A stretch of 64,000 nt of DNA. Origin: Mycolicibacterium rutilum. GTDB taxonomy: Bacteria > Actinomycetota > Actinomycetes > Mycobacteriales > Mycobacteriaceae. The notes beneath the pieces were generated by a model, which saw nothing but the letters and a program-made list of their open reading frames with translations, did not search any database and was not told the DNA's origin. Of the stretch, positions 19,657 to 35,646 are shown in pieces. Location: NCBI RefSeq assembly GCF_900108565.1, contig NZ_LT629971.1:3100001-3164000 (forward strand). The letters are read 5' to 3'. A program made the translations under genes and the position numbers. How positions within the stretch are numbered: the stretch's first letter is position 1; each line of letters starts with the position of its first letter.

Positions 19657-20411
19657 CCGAATCGATCCTCGCCGCCGAATCCGGCATCCAGGTCGGCCAC
19701 CACACGGAGGCGCACTGGTTCGGGCTGACGGTGAACACCGACACGGTGCTGGCGACGGCCATCGCCGCGGTGATCGTCCTCGGCCTCGCGTTCTTCCTGC
19801 GCGCCAAGGTCACCGCGACCGGCGTTCCCAGTGGCGTGCAACTGTTCTGGGAAGCGATCACCGTCCAGACCCGCAACCAGGTCGAGGCCGCGATCGGCAT
19901 GCGGATCGCGCCGTTCGTGCTGCCGCTGGCGGTCACGCTGTTCGTCTTCATCCTGATCGCCAACTGGCTGTCGGTGCTGCCCGTGCAGTACACCGACTCC
20001 CACGGCGCGATCCACGAACTGCTCAAGCCGCCGGCCTCCGACATCAACTTCGTGCTCGCGCTCGCGCTGTTCGTGTTCATCGCCTACCACGCGGCAGGCT
20101 TCTGGCGCCGCGGCCCGCTCGGCCACCCGTGGCGGGTGCTCAAGGGCCACGTCACGATCCTGGCGCCGATCAACCTCGTCGAGGAGATCGCCAAGCCGGT
20201 CTCGCTGTCGCTGCGACTTTTCGGCAACATCTTCGCCGGCGGCATCCTGGTCGCGCTGATCGCGCTGTTCCCGCCGTACATCATGTGGCTGCCCAACGCG
20301 ATCTGGAAGAGCTTCGACCTGTTCGTCGGCGCGATCCAGGCCTTCATCTTCGCGCTGCTGACGATCCTGTACTTCAGCCAGTCGATGGAACTCGAAGAAG
20401 ACCACCACTAG
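19653..20411 (+). CDS. atpB: ATP synthase subunit a
   Basis: Membrane subunit that forms the two proton half-channels next to the c ring. The 252 residues contain the essential arginine in the helix [15 protein letters not shown] and a hydrophobic C-terminal pair of helices ending in [15 protein letters not shown]. The N-terminus is external and short. The gene overlaps atpI and is 66 bases from atpE. With the c subunit it forms the proton path of the F1Fo enzyme. Confidence 0.97.
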   Translation: MTESILAAESGIQVGHHTEAHWFGLTVNTDTVLATAIAAVIVLGLAFFLRAKVTATGVPSGVQLFWEAITVQTRNQVEAAIGMRIAPFVLPLAVTLFVFILIANWLSVLPVQYTDSHGAIHELLKPPASDINFVLALALFVFIAYHAAGFWRRGPLGHPWRVLKGHVTILAPINLVEEIAKPVSLSLRLFGNIFAGGILVALIALFPPYIMWLPNAIWKSFDLFVGAIQAFIFALLTILYFSQSMELEEDHH

Positions 20412-20474
20412 ACCCGTAAGAACAAGCAGGACCCACAACCTGGTAGGACCCCTACCAGTTATCAAGGAGGATAA

Positions 20475-20722
<248 letters not shown>

Positions 20723-20723
<1 letters not shown>

Positions 20724-21250
20724 TGCCCGTCATGGCTGACCCGAACATCGTTCTGTTGGCGGCTGAGGAAGGCGGCCAGAGCAACTTCCTCATCCCCAAC
20801 GGCACCTTCTTCTTCGTGCTGCTGATCTTCCTGATCGTGCTCGGCGTGATCGCGAAGTGGGTCGTTCCGCCCATCTCGAAGGTGCTGAACGAGCGCGAGG
20901 CCATGGTGAAGCAGACGGTCGAGGACAGCCGCAAGGCGGCAGACCAGTTCTCGGCCGCCGACGCGGACTACGAATCCGAGATGGGCAAGGCACGCACCGA
21001 GGCCTCCCGGATTCGTGACGAAGCGCGGACCGAAGGCCGAAAGGTCGTCGAGGACATGCGCGGTCGCGCATCGGAGGAAGCGGCGACGGCGTTGGCGCGG
21101 GCCGAAGAGCAACTCAAGCAGCAGTCCGACGCGATCGCCGGCGATCTGCGGGCGTCGGTCGACTCGCTGTCGCAGACGCTGGCCAGCAGGGTGCTCGGTG
21201 TCGAGGTGACCACTCGTACCGTGCCCGTCTCATCAGGGCAGGAGCGGTAA
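20723..21250 (+). CDS. atpF: ATP synthase subunit b
   Basis: Peripheral-stalk subunit of 175 residues: one N-terminal membrane helix (about residues 24-46, [22 protein letters not shown]) with the conserved [14 protein letters not shown], then a long charged coiled coil. In mycobacteria it pairs with the b-delta fusion protein encoded next. The ATG overlaps the atpE stop; an ATG at 20732 is an alternative start. Confidence 0.96.
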
Positions 21251-21255
21251 CTCAA

Positions 21256-22593
21256 GTGTCGACATTCATCGGTCAGCTCATCGGTTTCGCGCTCATCGTG
21301 TTCCTGGTGGTGCGCTTCGTCGTGCCGCCGGTGCGCCGGATGATGGCCAATCAGAAGGAAACGGTCCGTCGGCAACTCGACGAGAGCGCCGAGGCCAAGA
21401 AGCGGCTCGACGAGGCCACCAAGGCCCACGAGAAGGCCGTCGAGCGGGCCAAGGCAGAAGCCGGTCGGGTGACCGAGGAGGCGGAGGCCGATTCCAAGCG
21501 GATCCTGCAGCAGCTGCGCGACCAGGCCGATGCCGAGGTCGAGCGGATCAAGCAGCAGGGGGCGCAGCAGGTCCAACTGCAGCGCGCCCAGCTGATCCGT
21601 CAGCTGCGCGCCGATCTGGGCCGCGAATCGGTCACGCGGGCGGGCGAACTCGTGCGCGAGTTCATCTCCGACCCGCAGGAACAGGCCGCCACGGTGGACC
21701 GGTTCCTCGACGAGCTCGACGCGATGGCGCCGTCGGAGGCCGTCGTCGAGGACAGGGCCACCTCGCGTCTGCGCTCGGCCAGCCGCGAATCGCTGTCCGC
21801 GCTGGTGAAGAAGTTCGACGACGTGACGTCCGGGCTCAAGCCCGACGACCTGTCCACGCTGGCCGACGAACTCGCGTCGGTGGTCAAACTGCTGTCGCGC
21901 GAACACATCCTGACCCGCCACCTCGCGGATCCGTCGGACAACGCGCAGCCCAAGGTGGCCCTGCTCGAACGGCTCATCGGCGGCAAGGTCGGCGATCCCG
22001 CGCTCGAGGTGCTCAAGGCGGCGGTGTCGGGTCGCTGGTCGACGAACGAGAACCTGGTCGACGCCGTCGAGCACGTGGCGCGGCTGGCCCTGCTAGTCCG
22101 CGCCGAGGGCGAGGACGTCGCCGCCGATGTCGAGGAGCAGCTGTTCCGGTTCGGCCGGGTCCTGGACTCGGAGCCGCGGCTGGCGACGCTGCTCGGTGAC
22201 TACACGGCGCCCGCCGAGGGTCGCCTGACGCTGCTGAAGAACGTGCTCGGCAGCGGTGCCGGCGTCAACAAGCTGACCGTGCAACTGCTTTCGCAGACCA
22301 TCGAGCTGTTGCGCGGCGAACGCGCCGACGAGGCGGTGCTCGACCTCGCCGAGCTGGCGGTGGCCCGTCGCGGCGAGGTGGTGGCGCACGTCAGCGCCGC
22401 CGCCGAGTTGAGCGACGCGCAGCGCACCCGGCTGACGGAGGTGCTCAGCCGCATCTACGCCCACCCGGTTTCGGTGCAGCTGCACATCAACCCCGAACTG
22501 CTCGGCGGACTGAACATCGCCGTCGGCGACGAGGTGATCGACGGCACGCTGTCGTCAAAGCTCGCCGCGGCCGAGACCAAGCTGCCGGACTGA
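21256..22593 (+). CDS. atpH: ATP synthase b'-delta fusion protein
   Basis: A 445-residue fusion typical of mycobacteria. Residues 1-170 are a second b-type subunit: a membrane helix ([27 protein letters not shown]) and a coiled coil. Residues from about 270 to the end are the delta subunit (OSCP), with [18 protein letters not shown] and the C-terminal segment [21 protein letters not shown]. About 100 linking residues lie between. It tethers the catalytic head to the membrane. GTG start 5 bases after atpF. Confidence 0.97.
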   Translation: MSTFIGQLIGFALIVFLVVRFVVPPVRRMMANQKETVRRQLDESAEAKKRLDEATKAHEKAVERAKAEAGRVTEEAEADSKRILQQLRDQADAEVERIKQQGAQQVQLQRAQLIRQLRADLGRESVTRAGELVREFISDPQEQAATVDRFLDELDAMAPSEAVVEDRATSRLRSASRESLSALVKKFDDVTSGLKPDDLSTLADELASVVKLLSREHILTRHLADPSDNAQPKVALLERLIGGKVGDPALEVLKAAVSGRWSTNENLVDAVEHVARLALLVRAEGEDVAADVEEQLFRFGRVLDSEPRLATLLGDYTAPAEGRLTLLKNVLGSGAGVNKLTVQLLSQTIELLRGERADEAVLDLAELAVARRGEVVAHVSAAAELSDAQRTRLTEVLSRIYAHPVSVQLHINPELLGGLNIAVGDEVIDGTLSSKLAAAETKLPD

Positions 22594-22642
22594 CCCACCC
22601 ACACCAAAGACCCACACCGTAGAAGCAGGAAGACGAAAAGCC

Positions 22643-24289
22643 ATGGCAGAGTTGACCATCTCCGCTGACGACATCCAGGGTGCGATCGAGGAGTACGTCT
22701 CCGGTTTCACCGCCGACACCGCGCGCGAGGAAATCGGCACGGTCATCGACGCCGGTGACGGCATCGCGCACGTCGAGGGCCTGCCCTCGGTGATGACCCA
22801 GGAACTCCTCGAGTTCCCCGGCGGCGTGCTCGGCGTCGCGCTCAACCTCGACGAGCACAGCGTCGGCGCCGTGATCCTCGGTGACTTCGAGAAGATCGAA
22901 GAGGGCCAGCAGGTCAAGCGGACCGGCGAGGTGCTGTCGGTGCCCGTCGGCGACGCGTTCCTCGGCCGGGTCGTCAACCCGCTCGGCCAGCCGATCGACG
23001 GCAAGGGCGACATCGAGGCCGAAACCCGACGCGCACTGGAGATCCAGGCGCCGTCGGTGGTGCAGCGCCAGGGTGTCGGCGAGCCGCTGCAGACCGGCAT
23101 CAAGGCCATCGACGCCATGACGCCGATCGGCCGCGGTCAGCGTCAGCTCATCATCGGCGACCGCAAGACCGGCAAGACCGCGGTCTGCGTGGACACCATC
23201 CTCAACCAGCGGAAGAACTGGGAGTCCGGCGACGAGAAGCAGCAGGTGCGCTGCGTTTACGTCGCCATCGGCCAGAAGGGCACCACCATCGCGGCGGTCG
23301 CGCGTGCGCTCGAAGAGGGCGGCGCGATGGACTACACCACGATCGTGGCCGCTCCCGCGTCCGATTCGGCCGGCTTCAAATGGCTTGCCCCGTACACCGG
23401 TTCGTCGATCGCGCAGCACTGGATGTACAACGGCAAGCACGTGCTTATCGTCTTCGACGACCTGTCCAAGCAGGCCGACGCCTACCGGGCGATCTCGCTG
23501 CTGCTGCGCCGCCCGCCGGGCCGCGAGGCCTTCCCGGGCGACGTGTTCTACCTGCACTCGCGGCTGCTGGAGCGTTGCGCCAAGCTTTCCGACGAGCTCG
23601 GTGGCGGCTCGCTGACGGGCCTGCCGATCATCGAGACCAAGGCCAACGACATCTCGGCCTACATCCCGACCAACGTCATCTCGATCACCGACGGCCAGTG
23701 CTTCCTGGAGTCCGACCTGTTCAACCAGGGCGTGCGCCCCGCGATCAACGTCGGTGTGTCGGTGTCCCGCGTGGGTGGCGCCGCACAGATCAAGGCGATG
23801 AAAGAGGTTGCGGGCAGCCTGCGTCTGGACCTGTCGCAGTACCGCGAGCTGGAGTCGTTCGCGGCGTTCGCCTCGGACCTGGACGCGACGTCGAAGGCTC
23901 AGCTGGAGCGTGGTGCCCGGCTGGTCGAGCTGCTCAAGCAACCGCAGTACCAGCCGCTGGCGGTCGAGGAGCAGGTCGTCTCGATCTTCCTGGGCACGCA
24001 GGGTCACCTGGATTCGGTTCCGGTGGAGGACGTGCAGCGCTTCGAGGCCGAGTACCTCGATCACCTGCGGGCGTCCGACGACGGCATCCTCAGCTCGATC
24101 CGCGAGTCGCAGAAGCTCGGTGACGACCTCGCCGAGAAGCTGACCGACTCGATCAACAACTTCAAGAAGGGCTTCGCCGCCTCCGACGGCAGTTCGGTGG
24201 TCCCCGACGAGCACGTCGAAGCGTTGGGCGAAGAGGACCTCGAGAAGGAAACGGTGAAGGTCCGCAAGCCCGCTCCGAAGAAGAAGTAG
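22643..24289 (+). CDS. atpA: ATP synthase subunit alpha
   Basis: Non-catalytic nucleotide-binding subunit of F1 (alpha3beta3). At 548 residues it has a P-loop GDRKTGKT at residues 172-179, PAIN-type signature [14 protein letters not shown], and an additional C-terminal extension after residue 510 ([33 protein letters not shown]). That tail is specific to mycobacteria and suppresses ATP hydrolysis by contacting gamma. It starts 49 bases after atpH with an A-rich ribosome binding region. Confidence 0.98.
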   Translation: MAELTISADDIQGAIEEYVSGFTADTAREEIGTVIDAGDGIAHVEGLPSVMTQELLEFPGGVLGVALNLDEHSVGAVILGDFEKIEEGQQVKRTGEVLSVPVGDAFLGRVVNPLGQPIDGKGDIEAETRRALEIQAPSVVQRQGVGEPLQTGIKAIDAMTPIGRGQRQLIIGDRKTGKTAVCVDTILNQRKNWESGDEKQQVRCVYVAIGQKGTTIAAVARALEEGGAMDYTTIVAAPASDSAGFKWLAPYTGSSIAQHWMYNGKHVLIVFDDLSKQADAYRAISLLLRRPPGREAFPGDVFYLHSRLLERCAKLSDELGGGSLTGLPIIETKANDISAYIPTNVISITDGQCFLESDLFNQGVRPAINVGVSVSRVGGAAQIKAMKEVAGSLRLDLSQYRELESFAAFASDLDATSKAQLERGARLVELLKQPQYQPLAVEEQVVSIFLGTQGHLDSVPVEDVQRFEAEYLDHLRASDDGILSSIRESQKLGDDLAEKLTDSINNFKKGFAASDGSSVVPDEHVEALGEEDLEKETVKVRKPAPKKK

Positions 24290-24295
24290 GTACCA

Positions 24296-25222
24296 ATGGC
24301 GGCCACACTTCGCGAGTTGCGCGGGCGCATCCGCTCCGCCGGGTCAATCAAGAAGATCACCAAGGCCCAGGAGCTGATCGCGACGTCGCGGATCGGGCGG
24401 GCGCAGGCCCGTCTCGATGCGGCGCGCCCGTACGCCTTCGAGATCACGTCGATGCTGACCACCCTGGCCGCCGAGGCCGCGCTGGATCACCCGCTGCTCG
24501 TCGAACGCGACGAGCCCAAGCGGGCCGGCGTGCTGGTGATCTCGTCGGACCGTGGCCTTGCCGGCGGCTACAACTCGAACGTTTTCCGGCGAGCCGAGGA
24601 GCTGTTCGCGCTCCTGCGCAGCGAGGGCAAGACCCCCATCGTCTACGCGGTGGGACGTAAAGCCCTCAACTACTACCGGTTCCGCAACTGGGAGATCACC
24701 GACTCGTGGAACGGCTTCTCCGAGCAGCCGTCCTACGAGAACGCCCAGGAGATCGCGTCGACTCTGGTCGATGCGTTCATGGCGGGCGCTGACGACGAGG
24801 GCGACGACCCCGGTGCCGACGGGATTCTCGGCCTCGACGAACTGCACATCGTCTACACCGAGTTCAAATCGATGATGTCGCAGACGCCGGCGGCCCACCG
24901 GATCGCCCCGATGGTCGTCGAGTACGTCGGCGAGGAGGAGTCCGGGCCCCGCACGCTGTACTCGTTCGAGCCGGACGCGACAACACTTTTCGACGCGCTT
25001 CTGCCGCGCTACCTGGCCACCCGGGTGTACGCGGCGCTGCTGGAGGCGGCGGCCTCGGAGCTGGCTTCGCGCCAGCGCGCGATGAAGTCGGCGACCGACA
25101 ACGCCGACGACCTCATCAAGGCGCTCACCCTCGAGGCCAACCGGGAGCGGCAGGCCCAGATCACCCAGGAAATCAGCGAGATCGTCGGTGGCGCCAACGC
25201 GCTGGCCGACGCCAGTCGTTAA
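24296..25222 (+). CDS. atpG: ATP synthase subunit gamma
   Basis: Central rotor shaft of F1, 308 residues. N- and C-terminal helices ([23 protein letters not shown] and [38 protein letters not shown]) form the coiled coil inside the hexamer. The acidic loop [13 protein letters not shown] at about residues 163-175 is the insertion known in mycobacteria, absent from E. coli, which affects rotation and is studied as a drug site. Confidence 0.97.
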   Translation: MAATLRELRGRIRSAGSIKKITKAQELIATSRIGRAQARLDAARPYAFEITSMLTTLAAEAALDHPLLVERDEPKRAGVLVISSDRGLAGGYNSNVFRRAEELFALLRSEGKTPIVYAVGRKALNYYRFRNWEITDSWNGFSEQPSYENAQEIASTLVDAFMAGADDEGDDPGADGILGLDELHIVYTEFKSMMSQTPAAHRIAPMVVEYVGEEESGPRTLYSFEPDATTLFDALLPRYLATRVYAALLEAAASELASRQRAMKSATDNADDLIKALTLEANRERQAQITQEISEIVGGANALADASR

Positions 25223-25225
25223 TAG

Positions 25226-26728
<1,503 letters not shown>

Positions 26729-26757
26729 CCTTCGGCGGCACCGAAAGGCAGTGTGAG

Positions 26758-27123
26758 ATGGCCGAACTGAACATCGACATCGTCGCGGTCGACCGCAAGA
26801 TCTGGTCGGGCCAGGGCACGTTCCTGTTCACCCGCACCACGGCGGGGGAGATCGGCATCCTGCCGAATCACATCCCGGTGGTGGCGCAGTTGGTCGACGA
26901 CGCCATGGTGCGCGTCGAGCGCGAGGGCGAAGACGACCTGCGCATCGCGGTCGACGGCGGGTTCCTCTCGGTCACCGAGGAGAGCGTGACCGTGCTCGCC
27001 GAGAGCGCCGAGTTCGATTCGGAGATCAACGAATCGGCCGCGCAGCGTGACTCCGAGTCCGACGATCCGGCGACAGCGGCCAGGGGTCGGGCGAGGCTTC
27101 GCGCCCTGGGCAAGATCGACTAG
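26758..27123 (+). CDS. atpC: ATP synthase subunit epsilon
   Basis: Rotor subunit that regulates coupling and ATP hydrolysis. The 121 residues give an N-terminal beta sandwich ([35 protein letters not shown]) and a short C-terminal helical tail, shorter than in E. coli, as is usual in mycobacteria. Last subunit gene of the operon; the gene at 27136 follows after 12 bases and is probably co-transcribed. Confidence 0.96.
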   Translation: MAELNIDIVAVDRKIWSGQGTFLFTRTTAGEIGILPNHIPVVAQLVDDAMVRVEREGEDDLRIAVDGGFLSVTEESVTVLAESAEFDSEINESAAQRDSESDDPATAARGRARLRALGKID

Positions 27124-27135
27124 CGGACACGCTCG

Positions 27136-27582
27136 ATGAGCGCGCTCATGTTCCTCATGGTCGCGCTCATCTGCGTGCTGTTGTTCGTCGTCGTCGCGCT
27201 GTCGTACCGGCTGTGGAAGTTACGGCAGGTGGGCGGTACCGCGGCGATCCTGCGTGACGTCCCCGCAGTCGGTGGTCACGGCTGGCGCCACGGCGTGATG
27301 CGTTATCGCGGCGGAGAAGCCGGCTTCTACCGATTGTCGAGCCTGCGCTGGTGGCCGGACCGTCGGCTCAGTCGGCGCGGGTTGGAGATCGTGTCGCGGC
27401 GCGCTCCCCGCGGCGACGAATTCGACATCATGACCGACGAAATCGTCGTCCTGGAAGTCCGCGACACCGGCCCCGACCGCCGACGTGGTTACGAGATCGC
27501 GTTGGATCGCGGTGCGCTGACCGCGTTTCTGTCCTGGCTGGAGTCCAGGCCGTCGCCGCGGGCGCGCCGCCGCAGCTTCTAA
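27136..27582 (+). CDS. DUF2550 membrane-anchored protein (Rv1312 homologue)
   Basis: A 148-residue protein with one N-terminal membrane helix (about residues 2-24) and a basic cytoplasmic domain with RGGEAGFYRLSSLRWWPDRRLSRRGLEIVSRRAP. Members of this family always follow atpC in mycobacteria. No function is known; its place suggests a link with ATP synthase assembly or regulation, but nothing in the sequence proves this. It converges on the cobalamin adenosyltransferase gene with a 40-base gap. Confidence 0.85.
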   Translation: MSALMFLMVALICVLLFVVVALSYRLWKLRQVGGTAAILRDVPAVGGHGWRHGVMRYRGGEAGFYRLSSLRWWPDRRLSRRGLEIVSRRAPRGDEFDIMTDEIVVLEVRDTGPDRRRGYEIALDRGALTAFLSWLESRPSPRARRRSF

Positions 27583-27622
27583 TCTGTTGCCGGACCCAGC
27601 CTTTTGGTCTTCGCGCGAGCGC

Positions 27623-28189
27623 TCATCCGCCGGGTCGCCAGAGCACATCCCCGTCCGGGTTCGCCACCCGCGACAGGATGAACAGCAGATCCGACAGGCG
27701 GTTCAGATACTTCGCGGGCAGCACGCTGATCGAATCCCCGTGCGCGTCGACCGCGGCCCATGCGGAGCGTTCCGCACGGCGCGTCGCCGTCCGGGCGACA
27801 TGCAACAGCGCCGACAGCGGCGTACCGCCGGGCAGGACAAACGAATTGAGGGCGGGCAGCGGTTCGTTGAACTCGTCGCACCACTTCTCTAGCCGATCGA
27901 TGTAGCTCTGCGTGATCCGCAGCGGGGGATGTTCAGGGTTCTCGACGACGGGCGTGGACAGGTCAGCGCCGGCATCGAAGAGATCGTTCTGAATCTGCTT
28001 GAGTACTTTCGAGATTTGCTCGTTCGGCGATCCGAGGGCGATTGCGACGCCCAGAGCGGCGTTCGTCTCGTCGCAGTCGGCGTAGGCGACAAGCCGGGCG
28101 TCATTCTTCGAGACCCTGCTGAAATCGCTGAGACCCGTAGTGCCGTCATCACCCGTACGCGTGTAAATCCGGGTCAGATGAACTGCCAT
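27623..28189 (-). CDS. Cob(I)alamin adenosyltransferase, PduO type
   Basis: Adenosylates cob(I)alamin using ATP to make coenzyme B12 for methylmalonyl-CoA mutase and other B12 enzymes. The 188-residue PduO-type protein shows the ATP-binding N-terminus TRIYTRTGDDGTTGLSDFSRVSK, the subunit-interface motif YADCDETNAALGVA, and the C-terminal RTATRRAERSA with LPAKYLNRLSDLLFILSR. It is the Rv1314c homologue. Divergent to murA with a 71-base gap. Confidence 0.93.
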   Translation of the reverse strand: MAVHLTRIYTRTGDDGTTGLSDFSRVSKNDARLVAYADCDETNAALGVAIALGSPNEQISKVLKQIQNDLFDAGADLSTPVVENPEHPPLRITQSYIDRLEKWCDEFNEPLPALNSFVLPGGTPLSALLHVARTATRRAERSAWAAVDAHGDSISVLPAKYLNRLSDLLFILSRVANPDGDVLWRPGG

Positions 28190-28223
28190 AAATAGACCGT
28201 ACCGGACCGCCTCGGCGAGGAAA

Positions 28224-28253
28224 CTGACATGGCTCGCGGCCGCTGTTTACACT
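28224..28253 (+). promoter_or_regulatory. murA promoter (leaderless)
   Basis: CTGACA (28224-28229), an 18-base spacer, TACACT (28248-28253). The GTG of murA follows after 7 bases, so the transcript should begin at or within a base of the start codon. No Shine-Dalgarno sequence is present, which agrees. Confidence 0.65.
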
Positions 28254-28260
28254 AACCCGC

Positions 28261-29514
28261 GTGAGCGAGCGATTCGTGGTGACCGGCGGAAACCGGTTAT
28301 CAGGCGAAGTTGCCGTCGGGGGAGCAAAGAACAGCGTTCTGAAGTTGATGGCCGCGGCGCTCCTGGCGGAGGGCACCAGCACCATCACCAACTGCCCGGA
28401 CATCCTCGACGTGCCGCTGATGGCGGAGGTCCTGCGGGGGCTCGGGGCCACCGTGGAACTCGACGGTGACATCGTGCGGATCACCTCGCCCGACGAACCC
28501 AAGTACGACGCCGACTTTGCTGCGGTGCGTCAGTTCCGCGCCTCGGTATGCGTGCTGGGCCCGCTCGTCGGCCGCTGCAAACGGGCCAAGGTGGCGTTGC
28601 CGGGGGGCGACGCGATCGGATCGCGCCCGCTGGACATGCACCAGGCGGGGCTTCGTCAGCTCGGCGCCCGCTGCAACATCGAGCACGGGTGTGTCGTCGC
28701 CGAGGCGGACCACCTGCGCGGCGCCGAGATCCAGCTGGAGTTTCCGTCCGTCGGGGCGACCGAGAACATCCTGATGGCGGCGGTGCTGGCCGAGGGTGTG
28801 ACGACGATCCACAACGCGGCGCGCGAGCCCGACGTCGTGGACCTGTGCGCGATGCTCAATCAGATGGGCGCCCAGATCACCGGGGCGGGCACGTCCACGA
28901 TGACGATCACCGGGGTCGACCGGCTCTATCCCACCGAGCATCGGGTGATCGGGGACCGCATCGTCGCCGCGACCTGGGGGATCGCCGCCGCGATCACGCG
29001 CGGCGACATCTCGGTCACCGGCGTGGACCCGCAACACCTGCAGCTGGTCCTGCACAAATTGCACGACGCCGGCGCGACCGTGACCCAGACCGACGACGGC
29101 TTCCGGGTCGCGCAGTACGAGCGCCCGAAGGCGGTCAATGTGGCGACTTTGCCGTTCCCGGGATTCCCGACCGATCTGCAGCCGATGGCGATCGCGCTGG
29201 CGTCGATCGCGGACGGTACGTCGATGATCACCGAGAACGTGTTCGAGGCGCGGTTCCGGTTCGTCGAGGAGATGGTGCGGCTGGGTGCCGACGCACGTAC
29301 CGACGGACACCATGCGGTGGTCCGCGGGATCGCGCAGTTGTCGAGCGCGCCCGTCTGGTCGTCGGACATCCGTGCCGGCGCCGGCCTGGTGCTCGCAGGC
29401 CTGGTCGCCGACGGAGACACCGAAGTGCACGACGTGTTCCACATCGACCGCGGCTATCCGCTGTTCGTGGAGAACCTCCAGAGCCTCGGCGCCGAGATCG
29501 AGCGCGTGGTCTGA
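28261..29514 (+). CDS. murA: UDP-N-acetylglucosamine 1-carboxyvinyltransferase
   Basis: Transfers enolpyruvate from PEP to UDP-GlcNAc, the first committed step of peptidoglycan synthesis. The 417-residue EPSP-synthase-like fold begins [24 protein letters not shown]. In the active-site loop the residue that is cysteine in most bacteria (E. coli Cys115) is Asp117 here ([13 protein letters not shown]), the change that makes mycobacterial MurA insensitive to fosfomycin. It ends 50 bases before the first rRNA promoter, the conserved mycobacterial arrangement in which the rrnA operon follows murA. Confidence 0.98.
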   Translation: MSERFVVTGGNRLSGEVAVGGAKNSVLKLMAAALLAEGTSTITNCPDILDVPLMAEVLRGLGATVELDGDIVRITSPDEPKYDADFAAVRQFRASVCVLGPLVGRCKRAKVALPGGDAIGSRPLDMHQAGLRQLGARCNIEHGCVVAEADHLRGAEIQLEFPSVGATENILMAAVLAEGVTTIHNAAREPDVVDLCAMLNQMGAQITGAGTSTMTITGVDRLYPTEHRVIGDRIVAATWGIAAAITRGDISVTGVDPQHLQLVLHKLHDAGATVTQTDDGFRVAQYERPKAVNVATLPFPGFPTDLQPMAIALASIADGTSMITENVFEARFRFVEEMVRLGADARTDGHHAVVRGIAQLSSAPVWSSDIRAGAGLVLAGLVADGDTEVHDVFHIDRGYPLFVENLQSLGAEIERVV

Positions 29515-29557
29515 TCAGGCCCGCCAACTGGGGCGATGCCGCTTCGGGGGACCCCCT

Positions 29558-29586
29558 TTGGGTTACGGGTGGGAATGGCGTAGTCT
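29558..29586 (+). promoter_or_regulatory. Upstream rRNA promoter candidate
   Basis: TTGGGT (29558-29563), 17 bases, TAGTCT (29581-29586). It lies between murA and the stronger promoter; multiple promoters are usual for rrnA of rapid growers. Confidence 0.45.
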
Positions 29587-29634
29587 ATTGCCAGAAGCCC
29601 ACGGCCCCAGGCCAATCGGACTGGAGGACGGGGT

Positions 29635-29664
29635 TTGACGCGGCCCTCCTGATCGGTATAGACT
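29635..29664 (+). promoter_or_regulatory. Main rRNA promoter (PCL1 type)
   Basis: TTGACG (29635-29640), an 18-base spacer and TAGACT (29659-29664), followed by the conserved leader segment. Position and boxes agree with the PCL1 promoter of mycobacterial rrnA operons. Confidence 0.8.
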
Positions 29665-29688
29665 GGCAGGGTTGCCCCAAAACCGGGT

Positions 29689-29720
29689 GTGTTGTTTGAG
29701 AACTCAATAGTGTGTTTGGT
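29689..29720 (+). promoter_or_regulatory. rRNA antitermination leader (boxA-like)
   Basis: The segment TGTTTGAGAACTCAATAG, followed by a GTGTGTTTGGTGG stretch, matches the conserved nut-like element of actinobacterial rRNA leaders to which NusB/NusE bind. A similar G/T-rich block occurs in the 16S-23S spacer. Confidence 0.65.
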
Positions 29721-29860
29721 GGTTTTTGTTTGTTGTTTTTTGCCATGCCCTGTTTTCCCGTTTGTGGGTGTGGTGTTTTTTGATGCCAGTTTTTGGTGTC
29801 TTTTGTTTGTGATCGGATTTTTCTGATTCGAATTCACCTGGCCTTGTTTGGTTGGGTTGT

Positions 29861-34869
<5,009 letters not shown>

Positions 34870-34971
34870 ACAAACTCGCAACCACACACTCCACGCGGAC
34901 CAAACAACCGCACCCCACCACCAAAACACACCACCCACAACACACCGTGGGACACCGATAAAATGAATAGA
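34870..34971 (+). other. 23S-5S spacer
   Basis: About 100 bases rich in A and C, without a tRNA or other gene; its first part completes the 23S processing stem. Confidence 0.8.
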
Positions 34972-35089
34972 GTTACGGCGGTCAATAGCGGCAGGGAAAC
35001 GCCCGGACCCATCCCGAACCCGGAAGCTAAGCCTGCCAGCGCCAATGATACTGCCCAACACGGGTGGAAAAGTAGGACACCGCCGAACA
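34972..35089 (+). rRNA. rrf: 5S ribosomal RNA
   Basis: GTTACGGCGGTCAATAGCGG through CACCGCCGAAC; the terminal stem pairs TACGGCGG with CCGCCGAA, and the loop B/C segment CATCCCGAACCCGGAAGCTAAG is typical. About 118 bases. Confidence 0.95.
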
Positions 35090-35098
35090 CACATTAGC

Positions 35099-35131
35099 CC
35101 TGTGGCCCCCAATTCTGTTGGGGGCCACAGG
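35099..35131 (+). terminator. rRNA operon terminator
   Basis: A perfect 14-bp stem CCTGTGGCCCCCAA / TTGGGGGCCACAGG with loop TTCTG, followed by CATTTGTG. It lies 10 bases after 5S and 12 bases before the end of the convergent ogt gene, so it can act in both directions. Confidence 0.9.
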
Positions 35132-35142
35132 CATTTGTGCAC

Positions 35143-35646
35143 TCAGTCGAACAACGTCAGCGCCGGCGCGACTCGGCGCTTCTCCATGTCGAGCAGTGCG
35201 AGTTTGCGTTCGAGGCCGCCCCCGTAACCGGTCAGACTTCCGTTCGACCCGATCACGCGGTGGCACGGGACGATGATCCCGATCGGGTTGTGGCCGTTGG
35301 CCAATCCGACCGCCCGGGACGCGCCGGGCGCGCCGATCTGCCGGGCAATCTCTCCATACGACCGTGTCTCGCCGTAGGGAATCGTCAGCAGCGCCGTCCA
35401 CACTTTCCTCTGAAACGCCGTGCCGATCATGTCGAGTTCGAGGTCGAACTCCGTGCGGTCGCCGGCGAAGTACGCCTCGAGCTGCTCGACGGCATCGTCG
35501 AAAGCTCCGTCGTCGGGCAACCATCCGTCGCGGGACGGCTCATAGGTCTGGTCGACCATCCGCAGGTGCATCAGCCGACCATCCTTGCCCGCCAATGTCA
35601 GCTGACCCACCGGGCTGTTCATCGTTCGAAACTGTATGCCTGTCAT
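35143..35646 (-). CDS. ogt: Methylated-DNA-protein-cysteine methyltransferase
   Basis: Suicide repair protein that removes methyl groups from O6-methylguanine. The 167 residues include the acceptor motif PCHRV with Cys128 and the helix-turn-helix segment YGETRSYGEIARQIG with GLANGHNP. The ATG at 35646 overlaps the stop of the upstream ada-alkA gene (TGATG) and aligns with family N-termini, so a frame extension to 35733 is discarded. It forms a two-gene alkylation-repair operon with ada-alkA. Confidence 0.95.
   Translation of the reverse strand: MTGIQFRTMNSPVGQLTLAGKDGRLMHLRMVDQTYEPSRDGWLPDDGAFDDAVEQLEAYFAGDRTEFDLELDMIGTAFQRKVWTALLTIPYGETRSYGEIARQIGAPGASRAVGLANGHNPIGIIVPCHRVIGSNGSLTGYGGGLERKLALLDMEKRRVAPALTLFD

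Larger units (their letters stand above)
29515..29860 (+). promoter_or_regulatory. rRNA operon promoter and leader region
   Basis: This 346-base stretch holds two promoter-like pairs (29558-29586 and 29635-29664), an antitermination-type segment around 29689-29720 (TTTGAGAACTCAATAG) and a T-rich leader up to the 16S gene. The leader can pair with the 16S-23S spacer to form the RNase III processing stem. No protein gene is present. Confidence 0.8.
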
